From assembly GCF_002285285.1 (NCBI RefSeq), contig NZ_NSJF01000001.1, positions 620,001 through 684,000 on the forward strand: 64,000 bases of DNA. The letters run 5' to 3'. Shown in pieces: positions 34,332 through 43,935 of this stretch (position 1 is the stretch's first letter; each line of letters opens with the position of its first letter). Source of the DNA: Vandammella animalimorsus (lineage in GTDB: Bacteria > Pseudomonadota > Gammaproteobacteria > Burkholderiales > Burkholderiaceae_C). A program made the translations under genes and the position numbers. The notes beneath the pieces were generated by a model. That model was given only the letters and a program-made list of their open reading frames with translations. It was not told the origin of the DNA and did not search any database.

Positions 34332-35264
34332 TCAGCGCGCGCTGCTCTCCAGCGTGTAGGCCGCGTGGGAATCCTGCGCCAGCAGGCGCGTGAGCACCGG
34401 CAGGGCCTGCTGCAATTGCGGCTGCAGCGTGTAGGGCGGGTTGACGATCAGCACCCCGCTGCAGACCATGCCCGGGCGCTGGGCCTGCTGGCCGGGCAGG
34501 CGCAGGCCGCTGCCTTGGCCGCTGCGCACCGCCAGCGTGGCATGCAGCCAGGGCTTGCCGGCCTGCTGGGCCAGGGCCTTGAGCTTGCGCGGCAGAGCGT
34601 GCGCCTCGGGGCGCGGGATGACGGGATACCAGACGATGTAGCAGCCGGTGGCAAATTTGCGCAGCGCCTGGCCCAGCCATTGCGCGGCCTGGGCGTAGTC
34701 GCTCTTCATCTCGTAGCTCGGGTCGCACAGCAGCAGCGCGCGCCGCGAAGGCGGCGGCAGCAGGCGCAGGCTGCCTTGCCAGCCGTCCTCGTGCCAGACG
34801 TGGCAGCGCGCCGCATGCGGGCCTTGCTGCAGATTGCCCTGCAGCGCGCGCATGTCGGCCGGTTGCAGCTCGAACACGTGCAGCTGGTCTTGCGCGCGCA
34901 TGTGCTGCTGCAGCAACGCAGGCGAGCCTGGATACACCAGGCGCTGGCCGCCAGCGCCTGCAGCGGCGTTGTGCGCCAGCACGGCCTGTACATAGCGCTG
35001 CAGTGCCTCGGGCCAGTCGGCTGCGCCTTCGCCAGCCTCCCCGTGCTGGTAGGCCCAGAGCAGCTTTTGGATGCCGTGCTGGCTTTCGCCGCTGGTCTGG
35101 GCAAAATCCCCATCAAGCCGGTACAGCCCGTTGCCGGCATGGGTGTCCAATAAGGCCAACGCCGTGTCTTTCTGCAGGAGGTGGTCGAGCGCGGCCAGCA
35201 GCACGGTGTGCTTGAGCACATCGGCATGGTTGCCGGCATGGAAGGCGTGGCGGTAGCTGAACAT
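34332..35264 (-). CDS. rlmJ: 23S rRNA (adenine-2030-N6)-methyltransferase
   Basis: Methylates A2030 of 23S rRNA. The 310-residue product begins MFSYRHAFHAGNHADVLKH, the family's signature start. It has the SAM-site LLDTHAGNGLY and the catalytic motif CDPSYEMKSDY (DPSYE instead of the common DPPYE; both occur in N6-adenine enzymes). YIVWYPVI and VLIVNPPYTL complete the family pattern. Stand-alone gene, divergent from the small gene at 35334. Confidence 0.93.
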   Translation of the reverse strand: MFSYRHAFHAGNHADVLKHTVLLAALDHLLQKDTALALLDTHAGNGLYRLDGDFAQTSGESQHGIQKLLWAYQHGEAGEGAADWPEALQRYVQAVLAHNAAAGAGGQRLVYPGSPALLQQHMRAQDQLHVFELQPADMRALQGNLQQGPHAARCHVWHEDGWQGSLRLLPPPSRRALLLCDPSYEMKSDYAQAAQWLGQALRKFATGCYIVWYPVIPRPEAHALPRKLKALAQQAGKPWLHATLAVRSGQGSGLRLPGQQAQRPGMVCSGVLIVNPPYTLQPQLQQALPVLTRLLAQDSHAAYTLESSAR

Positions 35265-35333
35265 GGGCGGCGATTATGGCAAAAAGCGGCCTGCTCCCAA
35301 GAGCCAGGCCGAGCGTTTGGAAAGGGCAAGACG

Positions 35334-35689
35334 ATGAGATGGCAATGGAGATGGCAGGGTGTGCTGTGGCTGGCCCTGCTGGCCGCCCAGGCGGGGCAGG
35401 GCCTGCAGGCACAGCCCGCGCCGCTGGCCAGCGGGCCGGCGCTGCAGCAGGGCAATGACGCCAACCGGCACTGGCAGGGCGCGCCACGCGCAAGCGCAGA
35501 GCGCAAACGGCAGCTGCGCCAGCAAAGGGCCAGTCAGCCATCGCAGCGCCAAGCCGGCAGCGCCCGGCGCAGCGGCCGGCAGAAAAACCAGCAGGCCTGC
35601 GACATGGCCCGGCGCAGCCTGCGCATCCAGCAAGACAGCGCCCGGCCCGACAAGGACAGGCTCCAGCAGCTGCGCCAGCAAGTGCGGCG

Positions 35690-35699
<10 letters not shown>
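35334..35699 (+). CDS. Small exported basic protein, unknown
   Basis: Not recognised. The 121-residue product has a clear signal peptide (RWQGVLWLALLAAQAGQGLQA). The mature domain is very rich in Arg, Gln and Ala with two Cys (QACDMARRSL and the last residue, Cys121), which could form a disulfide. GAAAGGG lies about ten bases before the ATG. Its stop lies inside the 3' end of dusA (10-bp tail overlap), and the antisense arrangement raises some doubt that it is expressed. Signal peptide plus ribosome site argue it is real. Confidence 0.55.
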
Positions 35700-36742
<1,043 letters not shown>

Positions 36743-36788
36743 CGCCTGGGCAGCGCCTGCGTGCTCCAGGAGGGCGCAGCTCAGGTGC

Positions 36789-37415
36789 TCAGCCCCGCTG
36801 CAGCCATTGGCGGTAGGCTTGGCCGGTGGCGGCAGAGACCGAGTCCAGCACTTTCTGGTGCGTGACCTGGTGGCGCGCCTGCAGGCGCGCGTCGGCCACC
36901 AGGCGCGATTTGCAGAACCAGTGGCAGCTGTGTTGCAACAGCAGCAGCTCGGCCATCAACTGGTAGGCGCGGGCCTTGGGCGGCAGGCCCTGGGTGTTGT
37001 CCACCACCGCGCGCACGCCCTGGGCATGCAGGCGCAGCAGGGCCTTGAAGTCGCGCGTGGCCGATGGCAGCAGCTGCTCCACATAGGGCAGGCACAGGGC
37101 CCAGCGGCCGATGCGGGTGCGCTCTGCCGGGGCCTGGGCGATGGCGGCGCTGAGGCGCTCGATGTGCTCGGCCACGCTGCGCTCGCTGTGGGCGAAGGTG
37201 TCCCAGATTTGCGCCTGACGCTGCGGGTCGTCCTCATGGATGGCGCGCAGATAGCCCTGGGTGAGCAGGCCCATGTGGTGTTCGATCTTCAGCCCTGCCA
37301 GGTATTGGCCCAGAAAGGCGATGCGCTGGCGCTGGTAGCGCAGGCACAGCACCCAGCCGAGCACGGCCAGCAGCAGCAAGAGGGAGAGCCAGTCCGTCAT
37401 GGCGGGCGCCGTCAC
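36789..37415 (-). CDS. Membrane-anchored protein of unknown function, coupled to parE
   Basis: Not recognised. The 208-residue product has one N-terminal helix (WLSLLLLLAVLGWVLCL) followed by a soluble, mostly helical, Gln/Arg/Leu-rich domain with YLAGLKIEHHMGLLTQGYL and HWFCKSRLVADARLQ. A GTG at 37415 overlaps the parE stop (GTGA), implying translational coupling; an ATG at 37400 is the alternative. Similar small anchored proteins sit after parE in related bacteria as far as I can judge, but no function is known to me. Confidence 0.7.
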   Translation of the reverse strand: MTAPAMTDWLSLLLLLAVLGWVLCLRYQRQRIAFLGQYLAGLKIEHHMGLLTQGYLRAIHEDDPQRQAQIWDTFAHSERSVAEHIERLSAAIAQAPAERTRIGRWALCLPYVEQLLPSATRDFKALLRLHAQGVRAVVDNTQGLPPKARAYQLMAELLLLQHSCHWFCKSRLVADARLQARHQVTHQKVLDSVSAATGQAYRQWLQRG

Positions 37416-39412
37416 ACGTCAATGTCCACGGCGTCGCCGTGCAGCTCCATCAGCTCACGGCGCGCGCCGGCCTCGCCCTTGCCCATGAGTTGGGTGAAAA
37501 AGCCCTCGGTCTGGGCAAAGCTGAAGTGGCCCAGCTGCACGGGCAGCAGGCGGCGGGTGTCGGGGTTGAGGGTGGTTTCCCACAGCTGTTCGGCGTTCAT
37601 CTCGCCCAGGCCTTTGAAGCGGCCAATGCTCCAGGCGCCTTCGCGCACGCCGTCTTTGCGCAGCTTGTCCAGCGCGCGTTGCAGCTCTTGCTCGCTGAGC
37701 ACGTAGAGCTTGGCGGCGGGCTTTTTGCCTCGCGCCGGCACGGCAACGCTGTAGAGCGGCGGCTGGGCCACGAAAACGTGCCCGGCTTCGATCAGCTTGG
37801 GGAAGTGGCGGAAGAACAGCGTCAGCAGCAGCACCTGGATGTGCGCGCCGTCCACGTCGGCGTCGCTCAGGATGCAGATCTTGCCGTAGCGCAGGCCGGA
37901 GAGGTCGACCTCATCGCCCGGCCCGTGTGGATCGACGCCGATGGCCACGGCGATGTCGTGCACTTCGGTGTTGGCAAACAGGCGCTCGCGCTCGACCTCC
38001 CAGGTGTTGAGCACTTTGCCGCGCAGCGGCAGCACGGCCTGGGTTTCCTTGTCGCGGCCCATCTTGGCGCTGCCGCCGGCCGAGTCGCCCTCGACCAGAA
38101 AGACCTCGTTGTAGGCCAGGTCGCGGCTTTCGCAATCGGTGAGCTTGCCCGGCAGCACGGCCACGCCCGAGCCTTTGCGCTTTTCCACCTTTTGCCCAGC
38201 GCGCTGGCGCGTTTGCGCGGCTCGGATGGCCAGCTCGGCAATGCGGCGGCCGTAGTCCACGTGCTGGTTCAGCCACAGCTCCATGGCCGGCTTGACGTAG
38301 CCCGAAACCAGGCGCACGGCATCGCGGGAGTTGAGCTTTTCCTTGATCTGGCCCTGGAATTGCGGATCGAGGATCTTGGCCGAGAGCACGTAGCTGGCGC
38401 GCGAGAACACGTCCTCGGGCATGAGCTTGACGCCCTTGGGCAGCAGCGCGTGCATGTCGATGAAGCTCTTGACGGCCTGGAACAGCCCGTCGCGCAGGCC
38501 GTTGTCGTGCGTGCCGCCGGCCGTGGTGGGGATGAGGTTGACGTAGCTCTCGCGCAGCGGCTGGCCTTCCTCGGTGAAGGCCACGCACCAGGCGGCGCCT
38601 TCGCCCACGGCAAAGCTGTCGCTGTGCCGGTCGGCATAGCCCTGGCCTTCGAACAGCGGGATGACCGGCTCGGCCGGCAGCGCCTGGCTCAGGTAGTCGG
38701 CCAGGCCGCCCTTGTACTGCCAGCTTTGCTGCTGGCCGGTTTTTTCGTTGCGCAGCGTCACGGCCACGCCGGGCATCAGCACCGCCTTGCTGCGCAGCAG
38801 GTGCAGCAGCTCGGGCATGGGCAAGGCCTTGGATTCGAAGTAGCGCGCATCGGGCCAGACGCGCACCGTGGTGCCCTGGCGGCGCTCGCCGGGCTCGGCC
38901 TTGCGCACCGTCAGCGGCTCGATCACCTCGCCGCCGTTGCCGAACACCAGCCGCGCCACCTGGCCGTCGCGGTGGATGTCCACCTCCAGGCGCGTGGCCA
39001 GCGCATTGGTGACGGACACGCCCACACCGTGCAGGCCACCGGAGAAGCTGTAGGCGCCGCCTGAGTCCTTGTCGAACTTGCCGCCCGCGTGCAGGCGCGT
39101 GAAGACCAGCTCCACCACTGGCGCGTTTTCTTCCGGGTGCAGGCCGAAGGGGATGCCGCGGCCCTCATCCTCGACGCTGACCGAGCCGTCCTCGTGCAGA
39201 GTAAAACGGATTTTCTTACCGTGGCCAGCCAGGGCCTCGTCGGCAGCGTTGTCCAGCACCTCCTGGATGATGTGCAGCGGGTTGTCGGTGCGGGTGTACA
39301 TGCCCGGGCGCTGCTTGACCGGCTCCAGACCTTTGAGGACCTTGATCGAGCTCTCGGAGTAGCCATTGCCGCTGCTGGCGGCCATCGGGGCGGAAGGTGC
39401 TTGTTTTGCCAT
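37412..39412 (-). CDS. parE: DNA topoisomerase IV subunit B
   Basis: ATPase subunit of the chromosome-decatenating type II topoisomerase. The 666-residue product has the GHKL ATPase with VLDNAADEALAG, DEGRGIPFG and GGLHGVGVSVTNAL. The transducer domain follows, then the TOPRIM region EGDSAGGSAKMGRDKETQAV and DADVDGAHIQVLLLTLFFRH. ParE rather than GyrB is indicated by the length and by the C-terminal LGHFSFAQTEGFFTQLMGKG. The ATG at 39412 matches the family start; the frame is open further upstream. parC is not in the window. Confidence 0.96.
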   Translation of the reverse strand: MAKQAPSAPMAASSGNGYSESSIKVLKGLEPVKQRPGMYTRTDNPLHIIQEVLDNAADEALAGHGKKIRFTLHEDGSVSVEDEGRGIPFGLHPEENAPVVELVFTRLHAGGKFDKDSGGAYSFSGGLHGVGVSVTNALATRLEVDIHRDGQVARLVFGNGGEVIEPLTVRKAEPGERRQGTTVRVWPDARYFESKALPMPELLHLLRSKAVLMPGVAVTLRNEKTGQQQSWQYKGGLADYLSQALPAEPVIPLFEGQGYADRHSDSFAVGEGAAWCVAFTEEGQPLRESYVNLIPTTAGGTHDNGLRDGLFQAVKSFIDMHALLPKGVKLMPEDVFSRASYVLSAKILDPQFQGQIKEKLNSRDAVRLVSGYVKPAMELWLNQHVDYGRRIAELAIRAAQTRQRAGQKVEKRKGSGVAVLPGKLTDCESRDLAYNEVFLVEGDSAGGSAKMGRDKETQAVLPLRGKVLNTWEVERERLFANTEVHDIAVAIGVDPHGPGDEVDLSGLRYGKICILSDADVDGAHIQVLLLTLFFRHFPKLIEAGHVFVAQPPLYSVAVPARGKKPAAKLYVLSEQELQRALDKLRKDGVREGAWSIGRFKGLGEMNAEQLWETTLNPDTRRLLPVQLGHFSFAQTEGFFTQLMGKGEAGARRELMELHGDAVDIDV

Positions 39413-39749
39413 AGGGCGGCGATTGTAGATCGTGCCCCATGAGTGCCGCTGCGTGCTGCCAGGCGCTACAGGCCGGCAGCGGCGCAAACTCGCTATACTG
39501 CGCGCCATCATGCTGCAGCACCGCTTTTCCGATTGCGCACCACGCCAGGCCCTGGGCCTGGCGTTGGCATGTGCGCAGCCTGCGCGCCCTGCACCGGCAG
39601 CGCGCTCTGCTGTGGCTGTGATCATTACCAAGACGACGAAGGGCTGAAGCAGCTGCGGTTCGTCGCGCCCGTCTTTCAAGCCGGCCAGACGAGCCGGAGC
39701 AGAGAGTTCCGATATTTCTGCAATCTCCATTGAAAGAAGGGTTATCCAC
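39413..39749 (+). promoter_or_regulatory. Divergent parE/asd intergenic region
   Basis: This 337-bp gene-free stretch separates the divergent parE and asd. TATACT at 39492-39497 is a good -10 box reading towards asd, but no convincing -35 accompanies it. GAAAGAAGGG about eight bases before the asd ATG is its ribosome site. No tRNA or riboswitch fold was recognised. Confidence 0.4.
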
Positions 39750-40880
39750 ATGGCACAACGTACAGGTTTGGTCGGCTGGCGCGGCATGGTCGGCTCCGTG
39801 CTGCTCGAACGCATGCAGGCCGAGGGCGATTTCGACTGCATCGAGCCGGTGTTTTTCTCGACCTCCAACGCAGGCGGCCAGGCCCCGGCCCAGGCCAAAA
39901 ACGAAACACGCCTGCAGGACGCCTACGACATCGAGGCGCTCAAGCGCTGCGACATCATCCTGACCGCCCAGGGCGGCGATTACACCAAGGCGGTCTATCC
40001 CAAGTTGCGCGCTGCCGGTTGGAATGGGCACTGGATCGATGCCGCATCGACGCTGCGCATGGACAGTGAATCGGTCATCGTGCTCGACCCGGTCAACCTG
40101 CCGGTGATCCAGAACGCCTTGAGCAAGGGCGGCAAGACCTGGGTAGGCGGCAACTGCACCGTCAGCTGCATGCTCATGGGCGTTGGCGCGCTGTACAAGG
40201 CCGGGCTGGTCGAATGGATGAGCACCCAGACCTACCAGGCCGCATCGGGCGGCGGCGCGCAGCACATGCGCGAGCTGCTGACGCAGTTCGGCACGCTGCA
40301 CGCCGAGGTGCGCGATCTGCTGGCCGACCCGCACAGCGCCATCCTGGAGATCGACCGCAAGATCATCGCCAAGCAGCGCGGCCTGAGCGAGGCGGAGACG
40401 GCCCACTTCCTGGCGCCACTGGGCGGCTCGCTGATCCCCTGGATCGACGCCGACTTGGGCAACGGCGTCAGCCGCGAGGAATGGAAGGGCATGGCCGAGA
40501 CCAACAAAATCCTGGGTATGGGTGAAGGCTTTGGCACGCCGGCCATCCCGGTCGACGGCTTTTGCGTGCGCATCGGCGCCATGCGCTGCCACAGCCAGGC
40601 GCTGACCTTCAAGCTGAAAAAGGACGTGCCGCTCGATGAGATCGAGGCCATGATTGCTGCCGACAACCCCTGGGTGAAGCTGGTGCCCAACACCAAGGAG
40701 GCCACCCTGGCAGAGCTCACGCCAGTCTCTGTCACCGGCACCATGCGCATCCCTGTCGGGCGCGTGCGCAAGCTGGCCATGGGCCCGCAGTACCTGGGCG
40801 CCTTCACCATCGGCGACCAGCTGCTGTGGGGTGCAGCCGAGCCGCTGCGCCGCATGCTGCGCATTCTGGTTGAGGCCTGA
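39750..40880 (+). CDS. asd: Aspartate-semialdehyde dehydrogenase
   Basis: NADPH enzyme converting aspartyl phosphate to aspartate semialdehyde, the branch point to lysine, diaminopimelate, threonine and methionine. The 376-residue product has the nucleotide loop [10 protein letters not shown] (residues 6-15), catalytic Cys136 in GGNCTVSCM and acid/base-region [14 protein letters not shown]. This is the E. coli-type (proteobacterial) long form. The stop TGA is followed by GTACCTGCTCAAA, a weak match to the repeat ends seen elsewhere. Confidence 0.97.
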   Translation: MAQRTGLVGWRGMVGSVLLERMQAEGDFDCIEPVFFSTSNAGGQAPAQAKNETRLQDAYDIEALKRCDIILTAQGGDYTKAVYPKLRAAGWNGHWIDAASTLRMDSESVIVLDPVNLPVIQNALSKGGKTWVGGNCTVSCMLMGVGALYKAGLVEWMSTQTYQAASGGGAQHMRELLTQFGTLHAEVRDLLADPHSAILEIDRKIIAKQRGLSEAETAHFLAPLGGSLIPWIDADLGNGVSREEWKGMAETNKILGMGEGFGTPAIPVDGFCVRIGAMRCHSQALTFKLKKDVPLDEIEAMIAADNPWVKLVPNTKEATLAELTPVSVTGTMRIPVGRVRKLAMGPQYLGAFTIGDQLLWGAAEPLRRMLRILVEA

Positions 40881-41189
40881 GTACCTGCTCAAACCTGGCT
40901 CTTGCAAGTTGCCCGTTGTGTGCTGCTGCTCAGATGCCTGCACAAAAACCGCCATGGCCTGCGCGTCAAACCCTGCTGGCGTGAAAGGTCAGGTTGGATG
41001 TGCAGGGATTTTTCTGGGTGGCAGAGCCAGTAGCAATTCACCAGACGTTTACCGGCTTTTACACTTAGCGTACTGTGGCCACTAGGCAGCGGCGCTACGA
41101 TGGCGCCGCCGTGCAGCTGCCGCCCTTTGGCGGCACGAGCTGCATCCAGCGATTGAACTCTCAACAGTCCTGAAGAAAGGGAGGAAATC
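40881..41189 (+). promoter_or_regulatory. Leader of the glycine-zipper lipoprotein gene
   Basis: The 309-bp gap contains a sigma-70-like pair, TTTACC (41048-41053) and TACTGT (41071-41076), exactly 17 bases apart, placing transcription start near 41083. The leader can fold around CTGCCGCC/GGCGGCA (about 41114-41133). CTCTCAACAGTCC at 41157-41169 repeats, in inverted form, the sequence at 10849-10863. GGGAGGAAATC precedes the ATG. Confidence 0.45.
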
Positions 41190-41696
41190 ATGTCCTCATC
41201 CCGCATCGCCTATCTGGCCTCGACCACCGCGCTGGCCCTGACCCTGGCGGCCTGCCAAAGCACGCCGCTGTACCCTGCCGACCCCTACCGCGGCGGCGGT
41301 GGCCACGTGGGCACCGCACCCAGCCGAGCCCCGGCCAACATGCTGGAGTACGGCTACGTGACCGACATCCAGGCACTGCAAAACACCCATCGTGGCAGCA
41401 CTGGCGCGGGCATTCTGCTCGGTGCCGTCGTCGGCGGCTTGGCGGCCAACCACGTTGGTGGCGGCAGTGGCCGCACGGCAGCCACCATTGCTGGCGCCGT
41501 TGGCGGCGCCGTAGCGGGCAACGCCATTGAAGGCCGCATGAACAATGGCGGCGCGCAAGGGCAGGTCTACGGTTACCGCATCACCATCCGCGTGGATAAC
41601 GGCCAGTACCGCATGTACGACGTCAGCGATCCGGGTGGCCTGCGCATCAATGATCGCGTCCAGGTGCAAAATGGTCAGATTGCCCGTATTCAGTAA
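41190..41696 (+). CDS. Glycine-zipper lipoprotein (SlyB/Pcp-like)
   Basis: A 168-residue outer-membrane lipoprotein. The signal ends LTLAACQST with Cys22. A glycine-zipper pair of helices spans about residues 72-112 (GAGILLGAVVGGLAANHVGG and ATIAGAVGGAVAGNAIE), followed by a small beta domain (YRITIRVDNGQYRMYDV). This matches the SlyB/17-kDa antigen group, linked to envelope stability. It has its own candidate promoter and a shared terminator downstream. Confidence 0.88.
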   Translation: MSSSRIAYLASTTALALTLAACQSTPLYPADPYRGGGGHVGTAPSRAPANMLEYGYVTDIQALQNTHRGSTGAGILLGAVVGGLAANHVGGGSGRTAATIAGAVGGAVAGNAIEGRMNNGGAQGQVYGYRITIRVDNGQYRMYDVSDPGGLRINDRVQVQNGQIARIQ

Positions 41697-41755
41697 ACAG
41701 GCCAACAGGGCCCAAGCCCTCATGCTTCATTCATGCCCTGATTGGGCACACTGAG

Positions 41756-41788
41756 AAAAGCCAGTGTCCGCAAAGGCACTGGCTTTTT
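41756..41788. terminator. Bidirectional terminator between the lipoprotein gene and hemD
   Basis: AAAAGCCAGTG (41756-41766) pairs with CACTGGCTTTT (41777-41787) over 11 bp around a 10-base loop, with a T-run downstream on the plus strand and an A-run upstream that serves the minus strand. It lies between two convergent genes. Confidence 0.88.
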
Positions 41789-41801
41789 GCTTTTCTGAGC
41801 C

Positions 41802-42668
41802 TTATCGCTCCAAGCCTTGCAGACACAGGGCGATGGCCTGCACAGTGGGGGCGCTGGCATGGATTTGGCCAAAGCCAATGCGCTGCGCTGCTTGGGCGAT
41901 GCGCGGGTGCGTGACAATGGCCGATTGCGCGCGCCAGAAGGCCTCGCCTTGCCCGGGCAGCAGCTGCGGCAGGTGTTGCACGCCTTCCGAACTACTCAGC
42001 AGCCAGATGCGCCGCGCTGCGGCAGTGCCCATTGCCAGGTCGCGTTGCCCGGCGTCCCAGGTGGGCGGGCTGCGCCGGTAGACGGGCAGGAAATGCAGTT
42101 GTGCGTCGCGTTGCTGCAGTTGGCGCGCCAGCCAATCGCGCCCATGGCCTTCGTCCTGCACTTGGCGAGGGGCTGCCGGGATTGCAGTGCCTGCAACGGC
42201 GCGGCTGCCGCGCAGAATCAGCACCTGGGCGCCGGGAGAGATCTGCGTTTGCACTTGTTGCCACAGCGCTTCGGAATCGAATTGCTCGGCATCGGCTGCC
42301 GGCTGGTCGATCCATTCAAGCGCAAAGCCCTGGGCCTGAAGGGCTTGAGCCGTCCCCGGCCCGGGCGCCCACAGGCGCGGCAGGTTGGCGCCAGTGGCCA
42401 GCAGCTGCCGCCAGAGTTGCATGGCCTGGGCATCCCAGAAGCCCTGCACGGCGTTGGGGCTGACGTGCATGATGGCGGCCCATTGATCCAGTTTTGCCAG
42501 CGCGCTGAGGCGGCGTTGCACGCTGGTGGCGTCGTCAAGGAACTGGATGTGGATCAGCGGCAAGGCAATGCAATCAATGCCCAGGGCAGCAAACTGCGCT
42601 GCCCAGGCCGCGTTCTGCGTCGCTGGGCGAGTCAGTATCAGGGAGGGGAGGGGGGCGGGCCGGGACAC
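41802..42668 (-). CDS. hemD: Uroporphyrinogen-III synthase
   Basis: Closes and isomerises hydroxymethylbilane to uroporphyrinogen III in heme synthesis. The 288-residue product shows the family's sparse marks: LILTRPATQNAAWAAQF, the segment AIMHVSPNAVQGFW, WAPGPGTAQALQAQG and near the C-terminus IVTHPRIAQAAQRIGFGQIH. HemD diverges fast, so these are weaker than for most enzymes, but order and length fit. hemC is usually upstream; here a repeat and ffs are next, so the usual pair is not intact in this window. Confidence 0.85.
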   Translation of the reverse strand: MSRPAPLPSLILTRPATQNAAWAAQFAALGIDCIALPLIHIQFLDDATSVQRRLSALAKLDQWAAIMHVSPNAVQGFWDAQAMQLWRQLLATGANLPRLWAPGPGTAQALQAQGFALEWIDQPAADAEQFDSEALWQQVQTQISPGAQVLILRGSRAVAGTAIPAAPRQVQDEGHGRDWLARQLQQRDAQLHFLPVYRRSPPTWDAGQRDLAMGTAAARRIWLLSSSEGVQHLPQLLPGQGEAFWRAQSAIVTHPRIAQAAQRIGFGQIHASAPTVQAIALCLQGLER

Positions 42669-42715
42669 TGCGCGACAGATCGGATGGGCAGATGGCCCTT
42701 GGCATGTGCTGTGCT

Positions 42716-42881
42716 GAGAGCCAGTTCAAAATCTTTGCACAGCGGTCAAGAGAGCGGATTTGGGCGCTCTGCTGCGTTGCAAAGCCTCGCCATAGCCCCA
42801 GCTATGGCTGCGTTTTGCGCCTTGCAGCCCACCCCAAACCGCTTCTTGCCCACTCGCGCCGAGATTTTGAACAGGCTCTAA
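42716..42881. repeat. Interspersed repeat, family A (most complete copy)
   Basis: The about 166-bp element has inverted ends GAGAGCCAGTTCAAAATCT and GAGATTTTGAACAGGCTCTA. Near the centre is the palindrome GCCATAGCCCCAGCTATGGC (42788-42807). It has no coding capacity. Diverged or partial copies lie at 14272-14455, 25893-25966, 7940-7966 and in the 5.5-kb gap. Size, inverted ends and lack of a gene fit a MITE. Confidence 0.75.
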
Positions 42882-42924
42882 GGCAGGAGTTGCCAGCCAG
42901 ACGGCGGCAAGAGAGAAGAAGGTG

Positions 42925-43014
42925 ACGAGCCTGACCCCGGCACTGGCTACACAGTTAGGGCTGCTTGGTTCCCCACCTGACCCGGTTGGCTGCTTCACCA
43001 TGCGGGAAGGCCCG
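42925..43014 (-). ncRNA. ffs: 4.5S signal recognition particle RNA (small bacterial type)
   Basis: Scaffold of the SRP that targets nascent membrane proteins with Ffh. On the minus strand the conserved apical domain is plain: GGGTCAGGTGGGGAACCAAG followed by CAGCCCTAAC, the GGUCAGG...GGAA...AGCAGCC core that binds the Ffh M domain. Flanking arms (GGGCCTTCCCGC... and ...CCGGGGTCAGGCTC) pair into the basal helix, giving about 90 nt. Ends are estimated from the pairing. A -10-like TACAAT (43024-43029) lies about ten bases upstream. A pyrimidine-rich stretch follows the 3' end. Confidence 0.88.
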
Positions 43015-43023
43015 TCGGCGGCG

Positions 43024-43029
43024 ATTGTA
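43024..43029 (-). promoter_or_regulatory. -10 box of ffs
   Basis: TACAAT on the minus strand, about ten bases before the predicted RNA 5' end. A TTGCCC further upstream is four bases too far for a standard -35. Confidence 0.45.
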
Positions 43030-43117
43030 TGCGATCTGTAGCTGCCCGAAGGGCAATTGCCGGGCACCCTTTGCACAAGTGGACTTGGGCTTGCTGAAGA
43101 ACAAGCCGAGGAAGGCA

Positions 43118-43912
43118 TCAACTCAGCAGCAGGGCGTCGTCGGCCAGTTTTTCGCCCCGGGTACGCTCGAACATCTGCAGCAAATCGGGCACGTCCATGC
43201 CTGCACGCTCGCTGCCGCTGACGTCCAGCACAACCTTGCCCTGGTGCAGCATGACTGTGCGGCTGCCGTAATCCAATGCCTGGCGCATGCTGTGCGTGAC
43301 CATCATGGCTGTGAGCTGGTTGTCTTCGATGATGCGGGCTGTCAAATCCATCACGAAGGCCGCTGTCTTCGGATCGAGCGCGGCCGTGTGTTCGTCCAGC
43401 AACAGGATGCGCGAGGGCTGCAGCGACGCCATCAGCAAGCTGACGGCCTGGCGCTGGCCGCCAGAGAGCAGGCCGATGCGATCCGTCAGGCGTTTTTCCA
43501 GGCCCAGGTTCAGGATGGCGAGCTTTTCGCGGAACAGCTCGCGGTTTTGTTTGTTCAGCGCAAAGCCAAAGCGGCGCTTGCGCCCGCGCGCCATGGCCAG
43601 GGCCATGTTTTCCTCAATGGTCAGGGCCTCGCAGGTGCCGGCCATGGGATCCTGGAACACCCGCGCCACCAGGTCTGCGCGCTGCCAGGCCTGTTTCTTC
43701 GTGACGTCGACGCCATCGATCTCGATGCGCCCCGAATCCATGATCAGGTCGCCGGAGATGGCGTTGAGAAATGTGGACTTGCCTGCGCCGTTGGAGCCGA
43801 TCACGGACACGAACTGACCAGTGGGGATTTCCAGGCTGGCGCCGCGCAGCGCCGGGTTTTCAATAGGCGTTCCGGGGTTGAAGGTGATGCGCAAATCAGT
43901 GGCTTTGAGCAT
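43118..43912 (-). CDS. ABC transporter ATPase, PF04392-linked (TrpZ-like)
   Basis: ATPase of a three-gene importer. The 264-residue product has Walker A GSNGAGKST, signature LSGGQRQAVSLLMA, Walker B ILLLDEHTAALDP (His instead of Pro after the catalytic Glu, as in this subfamily) and switch VTHSMRQALD. TAGGAG lies six bases before the ATG at 43912. It follows the permease by 23 bp. Relatives in streptococci are the TrpXYZ set tied to tryptophan, but the substrate here is not established. Confidence 0.92.
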   Translation of the reverse strand: MLKATDLRITFNPGTPIENPALRGASLEIPTGQFVSVIGSNGAGKSTFLNAISGDLIMDSGRIEIDGVDVTKKQAWQRADLVARVFQDPMAGTCEALTIEENMALAMARGRKRRFGFALNKQNRELFREKLAILNLGLEKRLTDRIGLLSGGQRQAVSLLMASLQPSRILLLDEHTAALDPKTAAFVMDLTARIIEDNQLTAMMVTHSMRQALDYGSRTVMLHQGKVVLDVSGSERAGMDVPDLLQMFERTRGEKLADDALLLS

Positions 43913-43935
43913 GGAGCAACTCCTAGGGGCTGTGC

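Noticed and set aside
39420-39749. Short plus-strand frames (60-96 codons) before asd
   Set aside because: Overlapping frames with no ribosome site, Cys/Arg-rich composition and no conservation signal visible; treated as leader.
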